A stretch of DNA of 64,000 bases, taken from contig CAZIZO010000001.1 in the NCBI GenBank assembly GCA_964543905.1, positions 186,001 through 250,000 on the forward strand, written 5' to 3'. This DNA is from GCA-016699835 sp964543905 (lineage in GTDB: Bacteria > Planctomycetota > Phycisphaerae > Phycisphaerales > UBA1924). This document shows, piece by piece, positions 24,543 through 33,697 of the stretch. How positions within the stretch are numbered: the first letter of the stretch is position 1; every line of letters begins with the position of its first letter. A model generated the notes under the pieces. The model ran no database searches. It saw only the letters and a list, made by a program, of their open reading frames with translations, and was not told the origin of the DNA. Position numbers and translations under genes: made by a program.

Positions 24543-25781
24543 ATGGAGTCCCCAACGGTGTTCTTGGACCTCGCGGTCTCCCTCGGGCTCGGCTTGCTGG
24601 TGGGACTCCAACGCCAACGCGCGGGATCCGCCGTCGCCGGCATCCGAACCTTCCCCCTCATCTCCCTCGCCGGCTCCGCCTCCGCCCTCCTCCCGATCGA
24701 CCTCCGCCCCTGGGGGTTCGCCGCGGGTCTCCTCGCCGTCGCCACCCTCGCCCTCATCGGCAACCTCACCCGCGCCAAGACCGACGAATCCCCCGGCGTC
24801 ACCACCGAAGCCGCCATGGTCCTCATGTACCTCGTCGGCGCCCTCGTGGTCCACGGCCCGCGATCCGCCGCCGTCGCCGTCGGCGCCGCCTGCGCCGTCC
24901 TCCTCCACATCAAGCCCGTCCTCCATCGCTTCACCCAGCGCCTGGGCGAGAGCGACGTCCGCGCCATCATGCAGTTCGCCGTCATCACCCTCATCATCCT
25001 CCCCGTCCTCCCCGATCGCACCTTCGGCCCCTTCGACGTCCTCAACCCCCACCGCATCTGGCTCATGGTCGTCCTCGTCGTCGCCATCAGCCTCGCCGCC
25101 TACGTCGCCCAGCGCTTGCTGGGAGATCGTCATGCCACAATTTTGGGTGGGCTCCTCGGCGGGCTCATCTCCAGCACCGCCACCACCGCCAGTTACTCCC
25201 GCCGCGCCAGGGCCGAGCCCCACGCCGCCAACCTCGCCCTCCTCGCCATCATCCTCGCCTCCACCGTCCTCTACGCCCGAGTCCTCGTCATCCTCTGGGT
25301 CGTCGCCCGAACGCACTGGTGGGTCTTCGCACCGCCCCTCCTCGTCATGCTCGCCGTCGGCATCGCCTGCACCCTCGCCGCCCGAACCGCCGCACGCGAG
25401 GCCAACGGCAACATCCCCGCGCAGTCCAACCCCACCCAGTTCTCCTCGGCCCTCCTCTTCGCGCTCCTCTTCGCCGCCGTCCTCTTCGCCGCCGCCGCCG
25501 CTCGCCATCACTTCGGCGATCGCGGCACCCTCGTCGTCGCCGCCCTCTCCGGCCTCACCGACCTCGACGCCATCTCCCTCTCCCTGGCCCGCCTCGCCGC
25601 CGACGCCAAACTCGATCCCCACGTCGCCTCCCAGGGCGTGATCGTCGCCCTCCTCGCCAACCTCGTCTTCAAGGCCATCCTCGCCGCCGTCCTGGGCGGG
25701 CATGCCCTCCGCCGCCGCGTCGCCCTCGCCATGGGCGTGCAGTTCGCCGCCGGTCTCGTCGTCCTCTTCTCGCTCGCCTGA
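24543..25781 (+). CDS. MgtC/SapB plus DUF4010 integral membrane protein
   Basis: A 412-aa polytopic protein with about 11-12 hydrophobic segments. The N-terminal part has LGLGLLVGLQRQRAG and GIRTFPLISLAGS, the MgtC/SapB pattern, and the rest matches the DUF4010 type, with GGLLGGLISSTATTASYSRR and LSGLTDLDAISLS. Proteins of this fusion are predicted transporters or magnesium-homeostasis factors; no substrate is established. The ATG at 24543 gives the expected N-terminus and follows TAGACT by 5 nt without a ribosome site. It is transcribed divergently from the mutase gene. Confidence 0.85.
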   Translation: MESPTVFLDLAVSLGLGLLVGLQRQRAGSAVAGIRTFPLISLAGSASALLPIDLRPWGFAAGLLAVATLALIGNLTRAKTDESPGVTTEAAMVLMYLVGALVVHGPRSAAVAVGAACAVLLHIKPVLHRFTQRLGESDVRAIMQFAVITLIILPVLPDRTFGPFDVLNPHRIWLMVVLVVAISLAAYVAQRLLGDRHATILGGLLGGLISSTATTASYSRRARAEPHAANLALLAIILASTVLYARVLVILWVVARTHWWVFAPPLLVMLAVGIACTLAARTAAREANGNIPAQSNPTQFSSALLFALLFAAVLFAAAAARHHFGDRGTLVVAALSGLTDLDAISLSLARLAADAKLDPHVASQGVIVALLANLVFKAILAAVLGGHALRRRVALAMGVQFAAGLVVLFSLA

Positions 25782-25784
25782 CGC

Positions 25785-27764
25785 CTATCGCTCCGGACGG
25801 TTGATGATAAAGTCCGTCCCGCCCGACGCCCGCTCCGCGTAGGTGCAGTGGTCGTCGCACGGCGTGCCCCCATCGTCCTGCCGATCACCACCCACGCTGT
25901 AGAGCACATAACCCCGCCGGTGCCGATCCACGCCCGCATCCACTCGCCTGTACCCCAACGCTCGCCCCGTCCAAGGGTCCGTCGGCACCGCGCTCAGATA
26001 CTCCGGCGCCAACGCCCCCAACTCGTCCGGATACTCGCCCCGCGACATCCGGTACTTCTCCAACGCCGCCATCACCCGCACGCCTCGCTTCATGAGCCTC
26101 GCTTGGTCCTCGGCCTCGATCGTCCGGTTGATCGCCGGCGTCAGCATCTCCAGCAGCATCAGCCCGGACACCCCAAACGCCAACGAGCCCGCCGCCCGCG
26201 CGTAGGGCTCCTGCGGCGCCACCTCCTCGAAGTGCGCATACATCGCCCCAAGTTCATCCCGATTCTGCCAGTACACCCCCAGCGGCGTGCGAACGCTCCC
26301 CCTCAGGCCCGCCGCCTTCAACCTCGGTGAATACCGCCCGAATCGCACGTTGCTCGGATCGCCGAACACCCAGCACACCGTATCCAGCGCGTACAGATGC
26401 TCGCCCCGCAGCGTGTGCGCGATCCCCTCCCGCGGCGGCGCCCGCTCCATCGCCCCCACGATCGCGTCCACCATCTCCGCGCTGGGCGAACGCATCAACG
26501 CCTCCTTCGCTCGCCCCATCGCCAGCGCCTCGATCGCCAGTCCCACCAGGCCATCGATCATCGTCGCCTGCAGCGAGCACATCCGCGCCAACGCCAAATT
26601 GCCTTCCAGCGCCCGTCCCATCTCCGCCGCGTCCCCCCGTTCCCGGGCCACCTCGAACCTCGCCGCGTTGATCCGCGCCAACTTCCGCGCCTGCCCCAAC
26701 TCCGGAACGACGGCCGCCATCGCCGGTTGCGCCGCTGCAAACGCCATCCCACGCACCGCGCGCCGGCGCTGCGCCATCTCGTCCATCAACGCGAAGACCC
26801 CCTCCGCCTCCGCCGTCTCCAGAAATCGCCTCGCCCAGTCCCGCTCCAGACGATGCCGCTCCCGGGCCTCGTCGTCGTCTTCCCTCGGTTCGTAGATCAG
26901 CACGCCCACGTCCTGCTGCAGCGCCTTGCCCGACGTCGTCGTCGGCGGGTGCGGCTCCACCTTCGCCTCGACTTCCAGCACCCGGATCGACACCTCATGG
27001 AACAGCGCCCACGCGTCGGGCGTGCCCGCCGGCGCGTCCGCCGCCTGCGCTCGCTCGACATGCGCCAGCAGCCCGCCGGGCCCGGGCCGCTCGCGCCTCG
27101 CCACACTCGCTTGCCATTGCAGCAGCATCTCATACCCCCCCCACCCCACCAGCAGCACGATCGGGCCCGCGATCACCCCTCGCGTGATCCACCGCTTGAT
27201 CGTCCGACGCGCCGCCTCGCTCGGCCACATCCGCGCCTCGGGCAACGCGTCCGCGCTCGGCTCAAACCTCGCCCGCCCCGCCCCATCCACCACCAACTCC
27301 CCCAGCGACTCGTCCACCCGCGTCGCCACCCCGCACTCCGGGCACGTCACCATGCACCGCTCGTCCACGCCCAGCCCGACCAACGAATAGTGACACCCCA
27401 TGCACGTCCCACGCGCACGCAAAACATGGTGCAGCCGACGACGCAGGTTCAAATCTCGTGTCACCAGCATCACGAAGAACGGAATCGCCAACGCGATCAA
27501 CATCAGCCCCGCCAACGCCAGCACATGCCACGCGTCGGACCGGATCGCCCTCGGGTTCTGATCCAGGCGACTCACAACATAGAGAAAGCCCGCCATCGTC
27601 ACCGCGCCCACCAGCAGCAGCACCACCAACAGCCCGGCCTTGCTCCCCCAGTTCCACCACAGCGACGACTTCGCCGCTTGGACAAACCGCTCGCATCGCT
27701 CGTCCTCGAACCGATCCAGTTCAGGAAACGCGCGATAGACCTTGGAACTGGTGAGTATCCGCAT
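25785..27764 (-). CDS. Large membrane protein with zinc ribbon and pseudopilin-like C-terminus
   Basis: A 659-aa protein I do not recognise as a named family. It has two membrane helices near residues 43-63 and 80-101, a zinc-ribbon-like CMGCHYSLV...CMVTCPECG at about 120-145, and another helix near 193-210. A long Ala/Arg/Glu-rich helical region follows. The C-terminal 120 aa resemble the globular part of GspG-type pseudopilins: ALEKYRMSRGEYPDELGAL, VPTDPWTGRALGYRR and YVLYSVGGDRQDDGG, the last resembling the calcium-loop ending of GspG. It could be a non-cleaved pilin-like envelope protein. The gene converges with the DUF4010 gene, three bases apart. Confidence 0.72.
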   Translation of the reverse strand: MRILTSSKVYRAFPELDRFEDERCERFVQAAKSSLWWNWGSKAGLLVVLLLVGAVTMAGFLYVVSRLDQNPRAIRSDAWHVLALAGLMLIALAIPFFVMLVTRDLNLRRRLHHVLRARGTCMGCHYSLVGLGVDERCMVTCPECGVATRVDESLGELVVDGAGRARFEPSADALPEARMWPSEAARRTIKRWITRGVIAGPIVLLVGWGGYEMLLQWQASVARRERPGPGGLLAHVERAQAADAPAGTPDAWALFHEVSIRVLEVEAKVEPHPPTTTSGKALQQDVGVLIYEPREDDDEARERHRLERDWARRFLETAEAEGVFALMDEMAQRRRAVRGMAFAAAQPAMAAVVPELGQARKLARINAARFEVARERGDAAEMGRALEGNLALARMCSLQATMIDGLVGLAIEALAMGRAKEALMRSPSAEMVDAIVGAMERAPPREGIAHTLRGEHLYALDTVCWVFGDPSNVRFGRYSPRLKAAGLRGSVRTPLGVYWQNRDELGAMYAHFEEVAPQEPYARAAGSLAFGVSGLMLLEMLTPAINRTIEAEDQARLMKRGVRVMAALEKYRMSRGEYPDELGALAPEYLSAVPTDPWTGRALGYRRVDAGVDRHRRGYVLYSVGGDRQDDGGTPCDDHCTYAERASGGTDFIINRPER

Positions 27765-27824
27765 CCGCCGGGAAATGTACCGCGCCAGCCGCCCCCGGTT
27801 GCACCGCCCGCCGGCTCCGCCCCG

Positions 27825-29267
27825 TCACGATCCTCGTAGCGCCTGGAACGCCTCGATCGCCCTCTGCCGCGACGCACTCAAATCCACGATCGGCCCCGGA
27901 TAGTCCAGCCCCGCCCGCAACAGCACCGGCAGCGTCCACGGCTCATGGATCGCCTCCCCGCGCACCCCCGCCAACTCCGGCACCCACCGCCGGATGTACG
28001 TCCCCTCCGGATCAAACTTCACGCTCTGGCTCACCGGGTTGAAGATCCGAAAGTACGGCGCCGCGTCCGTCCCCGTCGAGGCCGACCACTGCCACCCCCC
28101 GTTGTTGCTCGCGAGAAACCCATCCACCAGGTTCCTCATGAAGTGACGCTCGCCCAGCCGCCAGTCGATGAACAGGTTCTTCGTCAGGAACATCGCCGTG
28201 ATCATCCGCACGCGATTGTGCATCCACCCCGTCGCGAGGAGTTCTCGCATCCCCGCGTCCACGATCGGGATCCCCGTGCGCCCGCCCTTCCATGCCTCCA
28301 GATGCTCCTCGTTCTCGCTCCACCGCAACCGTTCGGTCCCCAGTTGAAACGCCCGGTGCATGCACACCCGCGGAAACCCGACCATGATGTGCATGTAAAA
28401 CTCGCGCCAGAGGACCTCCGAGATCCACGTCGTCGCGCCGAGGTTCCCCGCGTCCAGCGGGCTCGCGCTCCCCGCGTTCGCCTCCATCGCCGCGTGGAGA
28501 CATTGCCGGGGCGAGATCGCCCCCACCGCCAGATACGCCGACAAGCGGCTCGTCCCGTCCACATCCCCCGGGTAGTCCCTCCGGGCCTTGTACTCCCCGA
28601 GCGCCCGCCCCGCGAATCGCTCCAGCATCTTCGCCGCGTGCGCTTCCCCCCCGGGCCACAGCGATGCGTCGGCCTTCGCCTCAAACCCCGCCACGCTCGC
28701 CGGCACCTCGCTCGATTCAATCCTCAACTTCGCCTGCTTCTTCGGCACGGGCACCATCCCCGGCACGCCCCGCTCCTTCATCCTCGCGATGCACGCCCTC
28801 TTGAACGGCGTGAACACCGTGTACCACGTCCCCTCCCCCGTCCTCACCTCCCCTGGCTCCAGCAGCGATTGATCCGTGTGCCCCTCCGCCACGATCCCCG
28901 CCCTCGCGCACGCCGCCACCACCGCCTCATCCCGCCGTCGCTCGTCGATCTCATACTCCTTGTTGTAGTGCACGCGATCGCACCCATGCTCCTTCGCCAC
29001 ACGCGTCACCGTCCTCGCAACGTCCGCCGACCTCGGCACACGCACCACCAGCAGCGGGATGTTCAACCTCGCCAGCGACGCCGACAACTCCCGCACGCAC
29101 CGCAGCCGAAGGTCCACCTGATTCGCCGACACGTCATGCGCACGCCATTCCTCCGGCGTGACCAGGTACAACCCCACCACCCCGTCGCTCGTCGCCGTAC
29201 ACGCCGCGTGCAACGCGGTGTTGTCGCCCACCCGAAGGTCCGACCGAAACCAGACAAGTCGTGGCAT
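27825..29267 (-). CDS. phr: Deoxyribodipyrimidine photolyase (class I CPD type)
   Basis: A 480-aa FAD-dependent light-driven DNA repair enzyme. The N-terminal antenna-binding domain begins MPRLVWFRSDLRVGDNTAL. The C-terminal FAD domain has TRLSAYLAVG-type sequence (GTSRLSAYLAVGAISPRQC), EVLWREFYMHIM, GIPIVDAGMRELLATGWMHN, RMITAMFLTKNLFIDW and GGWQWSASTGTDAAPYFRIFNP, with the Trp residues used in photoreduction and substrate binding. Length and motifs are typical. The ATG at 29267 matches the family start; another ATG nine bases upstream is possible. The next gene upstream encodes a peptide-binding protein. Confidence 0.95.
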   Translation of the reverse strand: MPRLVWFRSDLRVGDNTALHAACTATSDGVVGLYLVTPEEWRAHDVSANQVDLRLRCVRELSASLARLNIPLLVVRVPRSADVARTVTRVAKEHGCDRVHYNKEYEIDERRRDEAVVAACARAGIVAEGHTDQSLLEPGEVRTGEGTWYTVFTPFKRACIARMKERGVPGMVPVPKKQAKLRIESSEVPASVAGFEAKADASLWPGGEAHAAKMLERFAGRALGEYKARRDYPGDVDGTSRLSAYLAVGAISPRQCLHAAMEANAGSASPLDAGNLGATTWISEVLWREFYMHIMVGFPRVCMHRAFQLGTERLRWSENEEHLEAWKGGRTGIPIVDAGMRELLATGWMHNRVRMITAMFLTKNLFIDWRLGERHFMRNLVDGFLASNNGGWQWSASTGTDAAPYFRIFNPVSQSVKFDPEGTYIRRWVPELAGVRGEAIHEPWTLPVLLRAGLDYPGPIVDLSASRQRAIEAFQALRGS

Positions 29268-29367
29268 ACACCCCATTCGTAGGCACGCCCCGCAGGGATT
29301 CACGCCACCAACCAGCCGCCCCAACGCCCGGCAACCCACCCACCTCGCCCAAGCCGTGCGGCACGCC

Positions 29368-31197
29368 CTAACGACGCACGCGCACCCGCGACAAATCCTG
29401 CTCCTGCCTCGGGTGCATGCTCAGTCCTTCCACGCGATGCGCATCAAACATCTGGATCGTCCCCCACGTGAAGATCGGCGCCAGGGGCACCTCCTCCTCC
29501 ACCAACATCCGCTCCGCTTCCTCCAGAATCCGCATCCGCGCCTCCGCGTCGCGCTCCATCGCCGCTCGATCCAGAAGCGCGTCGTACGCCGCATTCGAAT
29601 ACCGCCGATCGTTGTTCCCGTTCCCCGTCCTGTTGATGTCCAGGAACGTCGTCGGATCGCCATAATCCCCAAACCACGACGCCCGGCTCACCATGAAATC
29701 TCCCGACTTCACCTTCTCCCGAAACACCTTCAACTCCCGCTGATCCAGCATCACCCGCACTCCAAGATGCCGCTCCCAATCCCGCGCCACCGCCTGCGCG
29801 ATCACGTCGTTCCCGCCCTCCTTGTTGAACACGATCTCGATCATCGGCAGCCCCGCCCCGCCCGGATACCCCGCCCGCGCCAGCAACGCCCGCGCCGCCT
29901 CCGGCTCAAACCCCACACCCCGCGGCGAGCGATACCCACCGATCGAGCCCGGCGGGATCAGCGTCGTCGCGGGAGGCTCGCCCGTGCGACGAACACGCTC
30001 GCACAAGGCCCGCCGATCGATCGCCATCGAGAACGCACGCCGCACCCGCGCGTCCGCGAACGGGTTTGGACGACCATCCCTCAGCGTCGCCCCGCACGCA
30101 AAGTTGTAGAAATACGTCCCGAACGCCGGCATCGCGTGGATCGTCGCCCTCTCATCCGCCGGCAGCCTCCGCAGCACGCTCAGACCGTCCAATCCTTCAG
30201 CCTCGAGCGCCGCCTTCGCCGCCGCATGCTCGCGATCAAACGCCGCCCGACGTTCCAGCATCTGCGCCGTGTACCCCGTCGTCGCGTCCACCACCCAATC
30301 CACCGCCCCCGTCTGGAACGCCATGATCTGCGCCGTCGGGTCCTCGATCGACGGAATCCCGATGGTCTCGATCTCCACCCGCCCACGATCCCAGTACGTC
30401 GCGCTCTTCCGCAGCCGGATCTCGCGCTTGAACGCCCACGACTCCAGCACGAACGCCCCGTTCCCCACGAATCGCCCGGGCTTGGTCCACGCCGGGTCCG
30501 TCCGCATCTGCCCCGTCATCGGGTCCAAACTCTCGTGCGCCCGCACCAGATTCGGGTTCACCGCGACGAACGAGCCGAAACTCGTCAGGTCCAGGAAATA
30601 GGGCGTCGCCCGCTCCAACTCCACCCGCAGCGTGCGATCATCCACCGCCCGCACGCCCACCCCAGCCTCAAACTCGCGCTCCGCCCGCGCCCAGAGCGCC
30701 TTCGCCGCCGCCTCGCGATCCCTCCCGCCCACCTCACGCGTCAACGCCCGGAGGGACTCCAGCCGTCCATCATGGAACGCCCGCGCCCCCCGGATGACAA
30801 AGAACAGTTGCACATAGTCCGCCCCATTCTCCGGCAGCAGCATCCGCCGCCACGAATACACAAAGTCGTGGGCCGTCACCAACTCGCCGTTCGACCATCG
30901 CGCGTCCGCCCTCAGGAAGAACGTGTACACCCGTCCGTCCTCGCTCACCTCCCACCGCTCCGCCACGCCCGGGCGAGCGTCGTATCCCGCCGAAAAGACG
31001 TCCCGCGTCGTCAACCCCTCGTACAGCGCCCGCCCCACCCGAAAATCCTGCTGCCACGACATCGTCGCCGGATCGATCGACGACACCTCGCCTCGATTCA
31101 CAAAGACAAAGTCCGCGCGAGGCTTTGGCCGCTGCGCCAACGCCAACGCCAGCAGCCCCGCCACCACCACCACCATGCACAGCACCATCCGCCACAT
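29368..31197 (-). CDS. Oligopeptide ABC transporter substrate-binding protein (SBP family 5)
   Basis: A 609-aa exported solute-binding protein of the OppA/DppA type. A signal (residues 1-21, ending ALA) precedes NRGEVSSIDPATMSWQQDFRVG, LYEGLTTRD, RADARWSNGELVTAHDFVYSWRRML and NPFADARVRRAFSMAIDRRAL, the ordered family motifs. Permease and ATPase genes are absent from the neighbourhood, so it is an orphan that would use a transporter encoded elsewhere or serve another role. No lipobox Cys is present. The C-terminus ends in a basic stretch. Confidence 0.92.
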   Translation of the reverse strand: MWRMVLCMVVVVAGLLALALAQRPKPRADFVFVNRGEVSSIDPATMSWQQDFRVGRALYEGLTTRDVFSAGYDARPGVAERWEVSEDGRVYTFFLRADARWSNGELVTAHDFVYSWRRMLLPENGADYVQLFFVIRGARAFHDGRLESLRALTREVGGRDREAAAKALWARAEREFEAGVGVRAVDDRTLRVELERATPYFLDLTSFGSFVAVNPNLVRAHESLDPMTGQMRTDPAWTKPGRFVGNGAFVLESWAFKREIRLRKSATYWDRGRVEIETIGIPSIEDPTAQIMAFQTGAVDWVVDATTGYTAQMLERRAAFDREHAAAKAALEAEGLDGLSVLRRLPADERATIHAMPAFGTYFYNFACGATLRDGRPNPFADARVRRAFSMAIDRRALCERVRRTGEPPATTLIPPGSIGGYRSPRGVGFEPEAARALLARAGYPGGAGLPMIEIVFNKEGGNDVIAQAVARDWERHLGVRVMLDQRELKVFREKVKSGDFMVSRASWFGDYGDPTTFLDINRTGNGNNDRRYSNAAYDALLDRAAMERDAEARMRILEEAERMLVEEEVPLAPIFTWGTIQMFDAHRVEGLSMHPRQEQDLSRVRVRR

Positions 31198-31321
31198 GCG
31201 TGGTGATTGTTATCGTCGCCCCGCCCTCGACGACGTGACCCGCGCCCGAATCGCGCATCACATCAACCGGACGCGCCGTCCCGCACACGCCCGTTCGCCC
31301 TCACCCAACCACCCTTCACAT

Positions 31322-32497
31322 TCATGGGCTCTTGAACTGCCCGCGAAGGTCCCAGGGCGACCTCGACAGCAACCCGTCATTCCCCACGATCTCCCGGCAG
31401 TTCGTCACCACCGCCGCATCATCCCGGGCCGTCGCCGACTTCAGCGCATCGCCGATCTTCCGCTGCGAAACCGTCCGCGTCGGGTCCACGACGCTCGACG
31501 CCGCGACCACCACCATCTCCGCCGAGTTGAGCAACTGCGCATACGCCTCGCGGGCCCCCGCCTCGTTGGCCGTCTTGGCAAACCCGCCCTTGGCCGTCAC
31601 GCGCCCCGCGTGCGCGATCACATGCCCCGCCAGCGCCGCCGCATCCCTCGCCCCCGCCGAGTTGAGTGCCGGGGCACTGTTCACTCCCGCCACCTGGTTC
31701 CGCAGTTCCACGCACGCGCGAAGCGCCGCCTGGAGCACCAGAGGCTCCAGCACCGCGTCGCCGCCCAGGTCCGCTCGCGACGAGAGCCCCGTCCTGATCG
31801 CCGAGATCGATTGGTTCCGGAGCATGGGCGTCTCGCTCCGCGTCACCGACGCCCCCGCAAAGCCCGCCTTCACCCACGCGTCCACCGCGTACCCGGAGGT
31901 CTCTTTCGCCAGGCGATCACCCACCAGTTTCGCCAAGTCCCCCGCCGCCTGCGCCGAGATCGCCACGGGCGACGACTGCATCGCCTCGAACGTCCGCCGC
32001 ACCGCCACCGCCGCCTGCGTCCGCACCGGCTCGCTGGGATGCCCCGACGCGGCCCGGATCAGCCCCGCCGCCTTGTCCGTCGCCAACTCGCCCGCGATCA
32101 CCACCGCGTTCAGCACGATCGCCTCGTCGTCGCTCCTGAGCAGATCCCCCAAGATCGCCGACACCTTCGCCTCATACGCGATCCGAAACGCCGTCGAGAC
32201 CCCCGCCTGTCCCAATGGCGCCACCAACGCGCTGCGGTCCTTCTCCCGCGCCTTCGCGTCCGCGTCCGCCAGTTTCGCGCTGTTCGCCTTCACATACTCC
32301 GCGATCTGCTGGTCCTCGCTCGCCCCGATCTGCAACGCCCTGGGCAAGCCCTCCGGCAACGCGTTCAGTTGCCCACACGCAGGCCATGCCAAGACCGCCA
32401 CCCCGAGCGCCATCGCCACGCCCATCCGCCGACTCGCGGCACCGTTTCGCTCACCCGTTCCTCGGGCGGTGTTTTCGCGCTGGGTCTTCAATCGCAT
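31322..32497 (-). CDS. Exported alpha-helical hypothetical protein
   Basis: A 391-aa protein with an extended basic N-terminus and a hydrophobic segment (MGVAMALGVAVLAWPACGQ) that looks like a signal; the following Cys gives a poor lipobox. The mature part is Ala-rich and helical, with HEAT-like helical pairs such as NAVVIAGELATDKAAGLIRAA and RTQAAVAVRRTFEAM. No enzyme motif was found. GGAAGGA lies directly before the ATG at 32497, closer than ideal, so translation may start at a later ATG (MGVAMALG). It is transcribed after the ferredoxin-NADP reductase gene across a 162-bp gap. Confidence 0.65.
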   Translation of the reverse strand: MRLKTQRENTARGTGERNGAASRRMGVAMALGVAVLAWPACGQLNALPEGLPRALQIGASEDQQIAEYVKANSAKLADADAKAREKDRSALVAPLGQAGVSTAFRIAYEAKVSAILGDLLRSDDEAIVLNAVVIAGELATDKAAGLIRAASGHPSEPVRTQAAVAVRRTFEAMQSSPVAISAQAAGDLAKLVGDRLAKETSGYAVDAWVKAGFAGASVTRSETPMLRNQSISAIRTGLSSRADLGGDAVLEPLVLQAALRACVELRNQVAGVNSAPALNSAGARDAAALAGHVIAHAGRVTAKGGFAKTANEAGAREAYAQLLNSAEMVVVAASSVVDPTRTVSQRKIGDALKSATARDDAAVVTNCREIVGNDGLLSRSPWDLRGQFKSP

Positions 32498-32659
32498 TCC
32501 TTCCAAATTCCAAACACAACTCCGGACCATCGAAGGATCAAAGGTAGGCAAACTGCCCCCCCCAAGGCCACGAGGCCGGGCAAGGTACCCGTACCGCTCC
32601 GGAGCGTCAACTGATGCACGATTCTCCTCGTTCGCCCCGCCTTCCGGGCCTTTTCCCCC

Positions 32660-33652
32660 TCAATACACCTCAAGGAACACCCGCCGCGTGATCTGCACTT
32701 GCTTGTGGATCATCTTCCGCGTCCAAGCCCCGATATCCCCCGCCACCTCGGGCGATATCTGCAAGTACTGCCGCACCACGCTCGCCCCAAGTCCTCGCGC
32801 CATCCCTTGAAATATCCCCAGTTCCATCCCCGCGATCCCGCAGATGTACACCAGCGCCCGTTCGCTCGACAAGATCGCTCCCAGTTCGTCGCCGTTCGTC
32901 TTCAACCGATCCTGCACGTACATCTTCCCCAGCCCATCCGCCTGGACCTCCCGGCTCAGCGTCGGCAGATACTTGAAGTTCGCGTGCCGCTCCTGCATCT
33001 CCTCAAACTCGCGGTGATACAGCAGGTCCGTCGCATACGGCGAACCCATCACCAGGACAATCCGCGACCTCTCCTCCGCCGCCAACCCCGCCTGCTCGCG
33101 CAGCAACTCCATCACCATCCCGCGAAACGGCGCGATCCCCGTCCCCGTGGCAAAGAACACATAATCGTGGCGAGCCGTTTCCGCCGGGAGCAAAAACCTC
33201 TTCCCGCTCGGCCCCGTGATCGCCACCTCGTCCCCGGGCTTGAGCCCGCACAGCCAGTTCGACGCCACACCCAAAAACAGCGAGTGATCCTCCGTGTGCT
33301 CGTCGATCAGCCGCTTCACCGTCGTCGCCAGAACGTTCCCCTCGCCGTCCTCCCCCCACGACGGCGACGAGATCGAATACAGCCTCAACTTGTGCGCCTG
33401 CCCCTTCCCGTCCACGCCCGGCGGGATCACCCCGAACGCCTGTCCCACGCGGAAGTTCTTCGCCATCTTCGTCTTCGACACATCGATCGCGATGTGCCGC
33501 ACAAACCCCGCCGCCTTCGCCGACGCCGTGCACTTCTCCGTCGACACCACCACCCCCACCCCCGGCTGCGCCACCGAATGCAGGTTCATCGCCACCTCGG
33601 GCAAGACCGGAATCCCCGCCACGCCCGCACTCGCTTTGAGATCGTTCGACAT
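32660..33652 (-). CDS. Plant-type ferredoxin-NADP(+) reductase
   Basis: A 330-aa FAD enzyme that moves electrons between ferredoxin or flavodoxin and NADP(H). LRLYSISSPSWGEDG is the FAD-binding RxYS motif, ASNWLCGLKPGDEVAITGPS matches the plant/cyanobacterial FNR segment with its Cys, FFATGTGIAPFRGM binds the NADP pyrophosphate, and the protein ends FLEVY with the C-terminal Tyr that stacks on FAD. Most heterotrophic bacteria have the shorter Fpr type or the thioredoxin-reductase-like type. No ferredoxin gene is next to it. The start at 33652 leaves about 30 residues before the FAD domain. Confidence 0.92.
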   Translation of the reverse strand: MSNDLKASAGVAGIPVLPEVAMNLHSVAQPGVGVVVSTEKCTASAKAAGFVRHIAIDVSKTKMAKNFRVGQAFGVIPPGVDGKGQAHKLRLYSISSPSWGEDGEGNVLATTVKRLIDEHTEDHSLFLGVASNWLCGLKPGDEVAITGPSGKRFLLPAETARHDYVFFATGTGIAPFRGMVMELLREQAGLAAEERSRIVLVMGSPYATDLLYHREFEEMQERHANFKYLPTLSREVQADGLGKMYVQDRLKTNGDELGAILSSERALVYICGIAGMELGIFQGMARGLGASVVRQYLQISPEVAGDIGAWTRKMIHKQVQITRRVFLEVY

Positions 33653-33697
33653 CGCGCGATTGTTCGCGCCCCGCGTCGCGCGTGCAACCCATCCCCC

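Noticed and set aside
27440..27460. GGTTCAAATC resembling a tRNA T-loop
   Set aside because: It lies inside the coding region of the large zinc-ribbon protein, and no acceptor stem or anticodon arm can be folded around it.
29368..31197. A complete oligopeptide transporter operon
   Set aside because: Only the binding protein is present; neighbours are photolyase and an unrelated exported protein.
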